Translations under genes and position numbers: made by a program | Shown here: positions 1-4,316 of the stretch, piece by piece | Layout of the letters: every line of letters starts with the position of its first letter | Numbering within the stretch: position 1 is the first letter of the stretch | From: UBA4717 sp002404395 | GTDB lineage: Bacteria > Bacillota > Clostridia > Oscillospirales > CAG-272 | Reading direction: 5' to 3' | Assembly: GCA_937902275.1 (NCBI GenBank) | Contig: CALFNW010000033.1 | Location: 1-5,303, forward strand | Length of the DNA: 5,303 bases | Notes under the pieces: model-generated | Seen by the model: only the letters and a program-made list of their open reading frames with translations | Database searches by the model: none | Told to the model about the DNA's origin: nothing

Positions 1-30
1 CAGGGCTTTTTTGCTATGCCTTTCAAGTTT

Positions 31-53
31 GCGTGAGTTTTAATCTTTCACGC
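31..53. repeat. Short inverted repeat (6-bp arms) in the left-edge non-coding stretch
   Basis: GCGTGA at 31-36 is mirrored by TCACGC at 48-53 around an 11-base AT-rich loop. No T-run follows either arm, so it is a poor terminator. It could be an operator or part of an element end. The rest of 1-72 contains no complete gene. On the minus strand there is a GGAGG at about 64-68 followed by GTG, but that frame stops after three codons. A second minus-strand frame stays open to the window edge without a start codon. Confidence 0.35.
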
Positions 54-72
54 TAGTTTCCTCCGAAAAGTA

Positions 73-101
73 TTGCACGAGTTCCGCTTTCGTGTTATAA
101 T
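73..101 (+). promoter_or_regulatory. Sigma-A promoter with extended -10, upstream of the first gene
   Basis: The sequence shows a -35 box TTGCAC (73-78), a 17-base spacer, and a perfect -10 TATAAT (96-101) preceded by TGT (93-95), which is an extended -10. Transcription should start near 108, giving a leader of about 40 bases before the proposed GTG start at 148. The open frame of the first gene can be read back to TTG at 73, but those codons coincide with the promoter boxes. They are therefore unlikely to be the real N-terminus. Confidence 0.72.
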
Positions 102-147
102 CATTATAATAAGGCAGCTTAGTTCAGATGATATTAACGAGGACATT

Positions 148-684
148 GTGACATATGCAAGTGCTTACCTTTTGAAAGCTGCCGGTATGAAGCTCCTGGC
201 TATCAGTTATCCGGGCGCTCAAGGTGATCGTTGTATGCTTATCGGGGAAGGAAGAAAGGTCGACAGGGAATATATAGATCTTATTGCATACGGTCGTGAG
301 AAGAATGATACGATCAATTTATTCCTGCACGAAAGCAAAGATAAACTTGCGAAATCCGCTATGGACATAAAGAAATTGAACGTGATCACAGACTCGGCAG
401 AACAAATTGCCGCTTTGAAGAGATTGACGCTTAAAATAATTGATAATGATTCTATATCTGCAATAAATATCGGTATAGGCGGAAAAGGTTCAACTATGCC
501 GACGGGCGCCAAGCTTGATTATGTCATGCTGTTTGAATTGGAGAAAAACAAGACCGGCGTGGATATTTTATGGAGCATAGGTGTAATCACCACCCGCCTT
601 TTTGATAGATTTAAGTTGCTTTTGAATGATTCCGGCAGGTTCAGCGGGCGCATCAGTGTAGGACCGCTCTATTGTATAAATTGA
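148..684 (+). CDS. Unrecognised protein, 178 aa, possible PD-(D/E)XK-like fragment
   Basis: I do not recognise this protein with certainty. The chosen start is GTG at 148, with GAGG at 139-142 five bases upstream and a strong promoter at 73-101. There is no usable in-frame ATG before 187. The protein is soluble, with no signal peptide or membrane segment. Residues 42-66 show a hydrophobic strand ending in D44 (YIDLIAY), then a second strand ending in E62-S-K64 (LFLHESK). This D...ExK spacing resembles the PD-(D/E)XK nuclease core, so a restriction-endonuclease-like fold is possible. That is inference from a short pattern. Codons just before 148 (about 106-147, reading RQLSSDDINEDI) also look coding, and the frame is closed by TGA at 34-36, so this may be the 3' part of a once longer gene. 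It is more AT-rich than the following genes. It ends 23 bases before the flavin reductase start and may be co-transcribed with it. Confidence 0.5.
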   Translation: MTYASAYLLKAAGMKLLAISYPGAQGDRCMLIGEGRKVDREYIDLIAYGREKNDTINLFLHESKDKLAKSAMDIKKLNVITDSAEQIAALKRLTLKIIDNDSISAINIGIGGKGSTMPTGAKLDYVMLFELEKNKTGVDILWSIGVITTRLFDRFKLLLNDSGRFSGRISVGPLYCIN

Positions 685-707
685 CAGTTTTGAAAGGAGA
701 GATCATT

Positions 708-1265
708 ATGCGTAAAAATTTCGGAGCAAAAACATGGCTTTACCCTATGCCGGTGCTGATCATCGGTACCTACGATGAGAACCGAACACCAAATGCGATG
801 AATGCGGCATGGGGCGGTATTTACGACACAAATCAGGTCATGATCTGCCTTGCGGACGATCACAAGACTACCGAGAACATAAAAAAGGCGGGAGTATTCA
901 CCGTTAGTTTTGCCACGGCGGACACTGTTGTGCCTTGTGACTACGTCGGTATTGTTTCAGCGAACGATGTTCCGGACAAGTTCGTTCGGGCGGGCTTTCA
1001 TGCTGTGAAAAGTGAGTTTGTGAACGCGCCGATCATCGCGGAACTGCCGATGACGGTCGAATGTAAGCTTTTGAAATTCAACGAGGACGGTATCTGTATC
1101 GGAGAGATCGTCAATGTTTCTGCCGACGAGAGCATACTTGACGAAGTCGGTAAGATCAACGTAAAAGCACTTGATCCCATCAGTTATGACGGCGTTACGC
1201 ACGCATATCTGAGCATCGGCGAAAAGGTCGGTCAGGCGTTTTCGGATGGAAAGAAGCTGAAATAA
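708..1265 (+). CDS. Flavin reductase family protein (flavoredoxin-like, FMN-binding split barrel)
   Basis: This 185-aa cytoplasmic protein is of the flavin reductase-like / flavoredoxin type. Members bind FMN in a split beta-barrel and reduce flavin or pass electrons to redox partners. The diagnostic N-terminal block is visible at residues 12-37: YPMPVLIIGTYDE, then PNAMNAAWGG, which forms the flavin-binding strand and loop. After it come VMICLADDHKTTENI (45-59), the FTVSFAT strand (64-70), and a central barrel strand with IGEIVNVSADE (131-141). The length fits the family. ATG at 708 is chosen over an upstream in-frame ATG at 672 because AAAGGAGA (693-700) sits seven bases before it and conservation begins there. 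The stop codon overlaps the deformylase start (TAATG), implying coupled translation. The physiological electron donor and partner cannot be read from the sequence. Confidence 0.9.
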   Translation: MRKNFGAKTWLYPMPVLIIGTYDENRTPNAMNAAWGGIYDTNQVMICLADDHKTTENIKKAGVFTVSFATADTVVPCDYVGIVSANDVPDKFVRAGFHAVKSEFVNAPIIAELPMTVECKLLKFNEDGICIGEIVNVSADESILDEVGKINVKALDPISYDGVTHAYLSIGEKVGQAFSDGKKLK

Positions 1266-1690
1266 TGGTGCGAGAACTTATGCATGATCCGCTCTTCCTT
1301 GCCGGAAAGTCGGAGGCGGCAACGATAGACGATTTACCGACGGTGCAAGGCTTGCTTGATACATTGACCGCGCACCGCGAGACCTGTGTTGGAATGGCTG
1401 CGAATATGATCGGCGTGAAAAAATGCATTATTGCGTTTCTCGATGAGAGCGGACGAGTTCCGGTATACACCGTGATGCTGAATCCCGAAATCATTAAGAA
1501 GGACGGTGCGTATGATACAGAGGAAGGCTGTTTGTCGCTTCCCGGAGGTCCCCGCAAGTGCAAGCGGTATAAAACCATCAAGGTGCAATATCAGACCGCC
1601 GAGATGCAGACAAGAGTGAAAACCTACAGCGGTTGGACAGCACAGATCATTCAGCACGAGGTGGATCATTGTAACGGTGTATTGATATAG
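1265..1690 (+). CDS. def: Peptide deformylase (short clostridial type with GMAAN motif)
   Basis: This is a predicted metallo-hydrolase that removes the formyl group from the N-terminal formyl-methionine of new proteins. All three family motifs are present. Motif 1 is VGMAANMIG (residues 42-50), where Asn47 replaces the usual Gln of GxGxAAxQ. Motif 2 is EGCLS (87-91) with metal ligand Cys89. Motif 3 is HEVDH (131-135) with ligands His131 and His135 and catalytic Glu132. At 141 aa it is short. It stops six residues after motif 3 (CNGVLI), so it lacks the C-terminal extension of standard enzymes. The metal site is intact, so activity is plausible, though the Asn substitution in the substrate/oxyanion region may alter it. 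It starts on the last base of the flavin reductase stop codon without a strong ribosome binding site, so translation probably depends on coupling. It is probably a secondary deformylase rather than the housekeeping copy, which usually lies by fmt or priA (inference). Confidence 0.9.
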   Translation: MVRELMHDPLFLAGKSEAATIDDLPTVQGLLDTLTAHRETCVGMAANMIGVKKCIIAFLDESGRVPVYTVMLNPEIIKKDGAYDTEEGCLSLPGGPRKCKRYKTIKVQYQTAEMQTRVKTYSGWTAQIIQHEVDHCNGVLI

Positions 1691-1713
1691 TTTGCAAATA
1701 TTGAGGTGAAAAT

Positions 1714-1806
1714 ATGTCTATCTTTGACAAGTTCAAGAAAAAAACTTTGAAAACGCCGAAGAGTCTTTTCGATGAGATCAAGTCGCTTGAAAAAACGAGA
1801 TCATAA
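1714..1806 (+). pseudogene. N-terminal segment of the DUF1963/YwqG gene, 30 codons, out of frame with the body
   Basis: A ribosome binding site (GAGGTG, 1703-1708) five bases before ATG 1714 opens a 30-codon frame. It encodes a basic, helical peptide: MSIFDKFKKK..., then SLFDEIKSLEK. It ends in TAA, which shares a base with ATG 1806 of the next frame. DUF1963 proteins often begin with a short basic MxxFDKxKKK-type helix ahead of the SKFGGxPYLP motif, so this looks like the missing N-terminus. Stepping back one base, or adding one A, within the A6 run at 1790-1795 joins LFDEIKSLEK to NEIIMKESG in the frame of the body. It could instead be a genuine 30-aa coupled peptide, a phase-variable tract, or a sequencing error. 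Confidence 0.6.
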
Positions 1807-2600
1807 TGAAAGAATCGGGAAGCGCAAGGGTCACCGCTCACGATGATTGCAAGTTCGGCGGCAAGCCGTATCTCCCAGAGGATTTTGAGTGGCCGACATT
1901 CAAAAGCGCGGATGACGGCATTACGCGGCCGTTATCTTTCTTCTGCCAGATCAATCTTACGCAGGTAAAGCTGTATGACAATGATAACGCATTGCCGAAG
2001 ATCGGTATGCTTTATTTCTTCTATGAATGCAAGTCATCAACATGGGGCTTTGATCCCGCCGATAAAGGCGCGGCAAGGGTATTTTACTTTGAAAATACCG
2101 ATGGATTTGTACCGCTCGATCTGCCGGATGATCTTGAGGAGGAGTACACGATTCCGGAAATCGCGGTGGAATTCAAATCGCAAAAATCCTACCCGAGCTT
2201 TGAAGAATTTGAAAATTACAGCGATTTTGATTGTGATTGGGATGATTATGACGATGAACTTGAAAAGCTCGGCGTCGATACGGATCGCGATGCGGAAGAT
2301 CATAAGCTTCTCGGATATGCCGATATAATGCAGGGCGAGATGTTGACCGAATGTGAACGAGTAAGCCGCGGACTTTATTGCGGCGATGTGGAAAGCTGCG
2401 AAAATACACCGAATGAAGTGAAAACTGATATCGCAAGGCATGCAGAGGATTGGATACTGCTTCTTCAGCTTTCCACCGTTACGAACGGCGATTTTGAATG
2501 GATGTTCGGCGATTGCGGCATGCTTTATTTCTATATCAGAAAAGATGATCTTACGGCGAGAAAATTTGATAAAATACAGTTTTCTTTGCAGTGTTGCTGA
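1806..2600 (+). CDS. DUF1963 (YwqG-like) protein, body of a gene split at its 5' end
   Basis: This 264-aa soluble protein belongs to the DUF1963/YwqG family, whose biochemical role is not established. The visible hallmarks run in order. KFGGKPYLPEDFEWP (16-30) is the signature N-terminal motif. LSFFCQINL (43-51) follows, then LPKIGMLYFFYE (63-74). HKLLGYADIMQG (166-177) is the central motif, WILLLQL (216-222) comes next, and GDCGMLYFYIRKDDL (235-249) leads into the C-terminal FDKIQFSLQC strand. Between 132 and 165 lies a very acidic stretch (SDFDCDWDDYDDELEKL region), apparently a loop insertion. Upstream of ATG 1806 the frame stays open only to TGA at 1788-1790. The expected basic N-terminal helix is encoded one frame away (1714-1806). 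ATG 1806 has only a weak GAG site and overlaps the preceding TAA, so the body could be made by termination-reinitiation. Confidence 0.85.
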   Translation: MKESGSARVTAHDDCKFGGKPYLPEDFEWPTFKSADDGITRPLSFFCQINLTQVKLYDNDNALPKIGMLYFFYECKSSTWGFDPADKGAARVFYFENTDGFVPLDLPDDLEEEYTIPEIAVEFKSQKSYPSFEEFENYSDFDCDWDDYDDELEKLGVDTDRDAEDHKLLGYADIMQGEMLTECERVSRGLYCGDVESCENTPNEVKTDIARHAEDWILLLQLSTVTNGDFEWMFGDCGMLYFYIRKDDLTARKFDKIQFSLQCC

Positions 2601-2631
2601 AAGTGTTCCGCTTGTTTGACTGAAAAATCCT

Positions 2632-3204
2632 ATGATCGACAACATTTTTTACACCGCCGACCGCGCCGAATGGCGGGCGTGGCTTGCGGAGCATTTTGAA
2701 ACCGAAAAAGAAATATGGTTTGTTTTTCCGATGAAAGATTCGGGAGAGGCGGGCCTTTCCTATAACGATGCGGTCGAGGAGGCGCTCTGCTTCGGCTGGA
2801 TCGATAGCACGGTCAAACACATTGACCCGCTACACCGCGCACAGCATTTCACGCCGAGAAAGTCGGGCAGTCCGTATTCGCGCCCGAATATAGAGCGCCT
2901 TATCCGGCTTGACGGGCTGGGGGTGATTCATCCGAAGATTCGGGAAAGTGTGATCGATCTCATCCGTGCGCCGTATGTGTTCCCGGAGGATATCCTGAAT
3001 ATGATACAAGCCGACTCCGCCGCATGGGAAAATTATCAGGCGTTCCCGGAGGGCTACAAACGCATTCGCATTGCCTATATCGATGCGGCGCGGAAACGTC
3101 CGACCGAATTTGAAAAACGGCTGAACAATTTCATTATAAAAACGCGGGAGGGCAAGATGATTCCCGGTTTCGGCGGGATCGACAAATACTATGGGATCAA
3201 GTAA
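2632..3204 (+). CDS. YdeI/OmpD-associated (OmdA) family protein
   Basis: This 190-aa soluble protein is of the YdeI/OmdA type, sometimes annotated as a bacteriocin-protection protein. Its molecular function is poorly defined. The N-terminal domain shows the characteristic series: FYTADRAEWRAWLAEHFETE (6-25), IWFVF (28-32), LSYNDAVEEALCFGWIDS (42-59), and FTPRKSGSPYSRPN (73-86). The C-terminal OmdA-like part contains FPEGYKRIRIAYIDAARKRP (138-157) followed by TEFEKRLNNFI, matching the family's terminal helix. The start at ATG 2632 is fixed by conservation beginning at residue 6 and by a stop at 2617-2619. No ribosome binding site is visible in the 31-base gap after the DUF1963 stop, so expression may rely on translation from upstream. 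It looks GC-richer than the first gene. It probably belongs to the same transcript as the DUF1963 gene. Confidence 0.88.
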   Translation: MIDNIFYTADRAEWRAWLAEHFETEKEIWFVFPMKDSGEAGLSYNDAVEEALCFGWIDSTVKHIDPLHRAQHFTPRKSGSPYSRPNIERLIRLDGLGVIHPKIRESVIDLIRAPYVFPEDILNMIQADSAAWENYQAFPEGYKRIRIAYIDAARKRPTEFEKRLNNFIIKTREGKMIPGFGGIDKYYGIK

Positions 3205-3329
3205 AAAAGCGGTATGGAGACTGCAAAACGATACAGAGAATACAAAGCGAAGAAATAAAGCGCAGTGACAATCAGCGTTGCCAAGTCGGGTTACCAAGGC
3301 AAAACGATGCTGTGCCGAGGTGCAAAATC

Positions 3330-3404
3330 ATGCTTGCCGTGATTGAAAAGCCAAAAGTGGCGCGGGGATATGTCGCTGTCCCGATACTATCTCAGATCAA
3401 CTGA
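3330..3404 (+). CDS. Possible 24-aa small protein or leader peptide before the PAS gene
   Basis: ATG 3330 is preceded by GAGGTG (3317-3322) at a seven-base spacing and opens a 24-codon frame reading MLAVIEKPKV, then ARGYVAVPIL. It ends at TGA 3402-3404, two bases before the AAGGAG of the PAS gene. The frame remains open upstream of the ATG as well. Two small dyads lie in it: GCCA/TGGC (3350-3361) and CGGG...CCCG (about 3363-3383). No homology is recognised and the ORF may be chance. The rest of 3205-3419 contains an in-frame 14-codon tail after the YdeI stop (METAKRYREYKAKK, 3214-3258) with no ribosome binding site. Confidence 0.28.
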   Translation: MLAVIEKPKVARGYVAVPILSQIN

Positions 3405-3405
3405 T

Positions 3406-3412
3406 AAGGAGA
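3406..3412 (+). promoter_or_regulatory. Ribosome binding site of the PAS gene
   Basis: AAGGAGA lies seven bases before ATG 3420. It is the strongest Shine-Dalgarno on the plus strand downstream of the flavin reductase and fixes that start. No convincing -35/-10 pair was found in 3205-3405. A TACTAT at 3385-3390 has no matching -35. Confidence 0.85.
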
Positions 3413-3419
3413 AACAAAA

Positions 3420-3800
3420 ATGGAACTGTCGGTATTTTTCAAAAGCGTGATCGATCAGGATCGCGCACCTGTCGTGCTGTGTGATCTTGACCACACGATT
3501 CTTTACATGAATCCCGCCGCCATCCGCAACTATGCCAAGCGCGGCGGAGAAAAGCTCATCGGGCAGAGCCTGCTTGCCTGTCATAATCCGCACTCGCAGG
3601 AACTTATCCAAAGAACGGTCGCGTGGTTCCACGAAAGTCCGGAGCACAACCTCATCTACGAATTTCACAACGAAAAAGACAACCGCGATGTCTACACGGT
3701 TGCCCTGCGTGATGCGGACGGTACGCTGATCGGGTACTATGAAAAGCATGAGTACAGGAATCACGAAACGGCGAAGCCGTTTGATTTCGGGAACGAGTAA
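3420..3800 (+). CDS. Stand-alone PAS-domain protein
   Basis: This 126-aa cytoplasmic protein is made almost entirely of one PAS fold. The opening strand-turn-strand is VVLCDLDHTILYMNPAA (18-34), followed by helices to LIGQSLLACHNPHSQE (46-61). The beta scaffold is NLIYEFHNE (77-85), DVYTVALRDADGTLIGYYE (90-108), and a short charged tail. The CHNPHS segment resembles the CHPPKS-type motif of the C-terminal PAS domain in DUF438 proteins. Such PAS domains can bind heme or another small ligand, and the two His residues are worth noting. No kinase, GGDEF, HTH or other output domain is attached, so any signalling would need a partner (inference). It lies about 215 bases after the YdeI-like gene with its own strong ribosome binding site, so it is either the last gene of the cluster or separately transcribed. 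Confidence 0.85.
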   Translation: MELSVFFKSVIDQDRAPVVLCDLDHTILYMNPAAIRNYAKRGGEKLIGQSLLACHNPHSQELIQRTVAWFHESPEHNLIYEFHNEKDNRDVYTVALRDADGTLIGYYEKHEYRNHETAKPFDFGNE

Positions 3801-3833
3801 AACATATTAGTTTAAACAATTCAAAATAAATGC

Positions 3834-3874
3834 AAAAAAGGAGCAGACACAACCAAACGCTTCGTCTCTGCTCC
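3834..3874 (-). terminator. Rho-independent terminator on the minus strand
   Basis: The arms GGAGCAGA (3840-3847) and TCTGCTCC (3867-3874) form an 8-bp GC-rich stem, with a further four pairs possible beyond one mismatch. The A6 run at 3834-3839 reads as a T6 tail on the minus strand. On the plus strand the stem is followed by AATTGTGG, so it would not work well for the PAS gene. No gene requiring it is visible beyond the tRNA, which has its own terminator. It may therefore be left over from an element once present there. Confidence 0.6.
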
Positions 3875-3878
3875 AATT

Positions 3879-3897
3879 GTGGTCAGATATGTGGTCA
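3879..3897. repeat. Paired direct repeat GTGGTCA, 12-base period, near tRNA-Pro
   Basis: GTGGTCA occurs at 3879-3885 and again at 3891-3897, separated by GATAT. The pair lies about 105 bases beyond the 3' end of tRNA-Pro. Short, closely spaced direct repeats beside a tRNA 3' end are the usual form of integrase arm-binding sites. No integrase gene is present here, and no second copy of the tRNA 3' end is seen in the window. Confidence 0.4.
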
Positions 3898-3911
3898 AAA
3901 ATTTTTCGGAA

Positions 3912-3960
3912 TTTCGGGTGGTGCCAAAGTGGCGGGAAAACGCTCGATTTTGCCCCGAAA
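3912..3960. repeat. Nested inverted repeats between the PAS gene and tRNA-Pro
   Basis: An outer pair, TTTCGGG (3912-3918) and CCCGAAA (3954-3960), encloses a small inner hairpin GCCA-AAG-TGGC (3923-3933). No T-run follows, so this is not an obvious terminator. It might fold in a transcript reading through from the PAS gene or from the tRNA side. The whole stretch 3801-4002 shows no coding frame that I can support. Confidence 0.35.
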
Positions 3961-3963
3961 ATG

Positions 3964-4003
3964 AAAAAATAAAGCCGAAAACGAACCGTTTTCGGCTTTA
4001 TTT
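3964..4003 (-). terminator. Strong terminator of tRNA-Pro, possibly bidirectional
   Basis: The 17-base arms 3967-3983 and 3987-4003 are perfectly complementary around a 3-base loop, with a GCCGAAAACG core. On the minus strand the stem runs into a TTTATTTTTT tail directly after the tRNA CCA end. On the plus strand the arm ends in TTTATTT, so it could also stop transcripts coming from the PAS gene. The hairpin begins on the final base of the tRNA CCA, an unusually tight junction. Confidence 0.88.
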
Positions 4004-4078
4004 GGTCTGAGTGACAAGACTTGAACTTGCGGCCTCTACCACCCCAAGGTAGCGCGCTACCAACTGCGCCACACCCAG
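4003..4078 (-). tRNA. tRNA-Pro, anticodon GGG, CCA encoded
   Basis: The minus strand folds into a complete 76-base cloverleaf. The 7-bp acceptor stem is CTGGGTG with CACTCAG, including one G-T wobble. The D arm is GCGC-AGTTGGTA-GCGC. The anticodon stem CTACC/GGTAG carries the loop TTGGGGT with anticodon GGG (plus-strand 4043-4045). A 5-base variable loop follows. The T arm is GCAAG-TTCAAGT-CTTGT, and discriminator A and a genomically encoded CCA (4003-4005) complete it. Anticodon GGG reads proline codons CCC and CCU. It is a single transcription unit with its own promoter (4093-4121) and terminator (3964-4003). Confidence 0.96.
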
Positions 4079-4092
4079 ATTTCAACTTTGAC

Positions 4093-4121
4093 AGTATACC
4101 ATATTTTTTTGCCAAAGTCAA
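4093..4121 (-). promoter_or_regulatory. Near-consensus sigma-A promoter of tRNA-Pro
   Basis: On the minus strand the -35 is TTGACT (plus 4116-4121), the spacer is exactly 17 bases, and the -10 is TATACT (plus 4093-4098). Initiation would fall near 4086, only a few bases before the mature tRNA 5' end at 4078. This is the strongest promoter by sequence in the window. Confidence 0.9.
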
Positions 4122-4133
4122 TATGTTTGAGAA

Positions 4134-4190
4134 TTTTTTTGCGGATTTGAGCTTTTTTTATGACTTTGACTTTTTTTGACGGTAATTTTT
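4134..4190 (-). promoter_or_regulatory. A-tract array upstream of the tRNA-Pro promoter (UP-element or bent DNA)
   Basis: On the minus strand A7 tracts lie at 4134-4140, 4153-4159 and 4171-4177, with an A5 at 4186-4190. A further A7 lies within the promoter spacer at 4104-4110. The spacing of the upstream tracts is 18-19 bases, near two helical turns. This suits intrinsic curvature or contacts with the RNA polymerase alpha subunit, as in strong stable-RNA promoters. The stretch 4079-4316 has no gene. Confidence 0.45.
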
Positions 4191-4254
4191 GAGGGTATAT
4201 TGGGAAAGTGTACAAAAATTTGCTTTGAGATTCAGGTCAAAATATCATACAAAT

Positions 4255-4267
4255 CATCCGACGGATG
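4255..4267. repeat. Perfect 13-base dyad downstream of the AraC gene
   Basis: CATCCG (4255-4260) and CGGATG (4262-4267) are mirror arms around a single base. The loop is too tight for a good RNA hairpin of full length, and no clear T-run follows on the minus strand. It may be a protein-binding site or a weak terminator of the AraC gene. No better terminator for that gene is seen. Confidence 0.3.
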
Positions 4268-4316
4268 CAAGCTTGAACACAGTTCTTTGAAATGTGCCGT
4301 GAAATATGTTTGATGT

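Noticed and set aside
681..709. Perfect -35 TTGACA followed at 17 bases by CATTAT, just before the flavin reductase
   Set aside because: The -10 would overlap the ATG at 708 and transcription would begin inside the gene, after its ribosome binding site.
1785..1800. Classical X-XXY-YYZ slippery heptamer for programmed -1 frameshifting in the DUF1963 gene
   Set aside because: The A6-C tract is in the wrong phase relative to the zero frame, and I see no clear downstream stimulatory stem-loop. Only simple homopolymer slippage remains possible.
2037..2645. Long minus-strand frame of 202 codons opposite the DUF1963 gene
   Set aside because: It is a shadow of a well-recognised plus-strand gene, shows no recognised motif, and no good ribosome binding site is visible.
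3214..3258. In-frame 14-codon tail after the YdeI-like stop (METAKRYREYKAKK)
   Set aside because: It has no ribosome binding site and is too short to judge. It would need stop-codon readthrough, for which nothing else in the sequence argues.
3833..3860. AAAAAAGGAG resembling a strong ribosome binding site after the PAS gene
   Set aside because: No start codon follows at a usable distance. The GGAG is the first arm of the minus-strand terminator hairpin.
3807..4121. Minus-strand open frame of 104 codons
   Set aside because: It runs through tRNA-Pro, its terminator and promoter, has no sensible start, and shows no protein-like composition.
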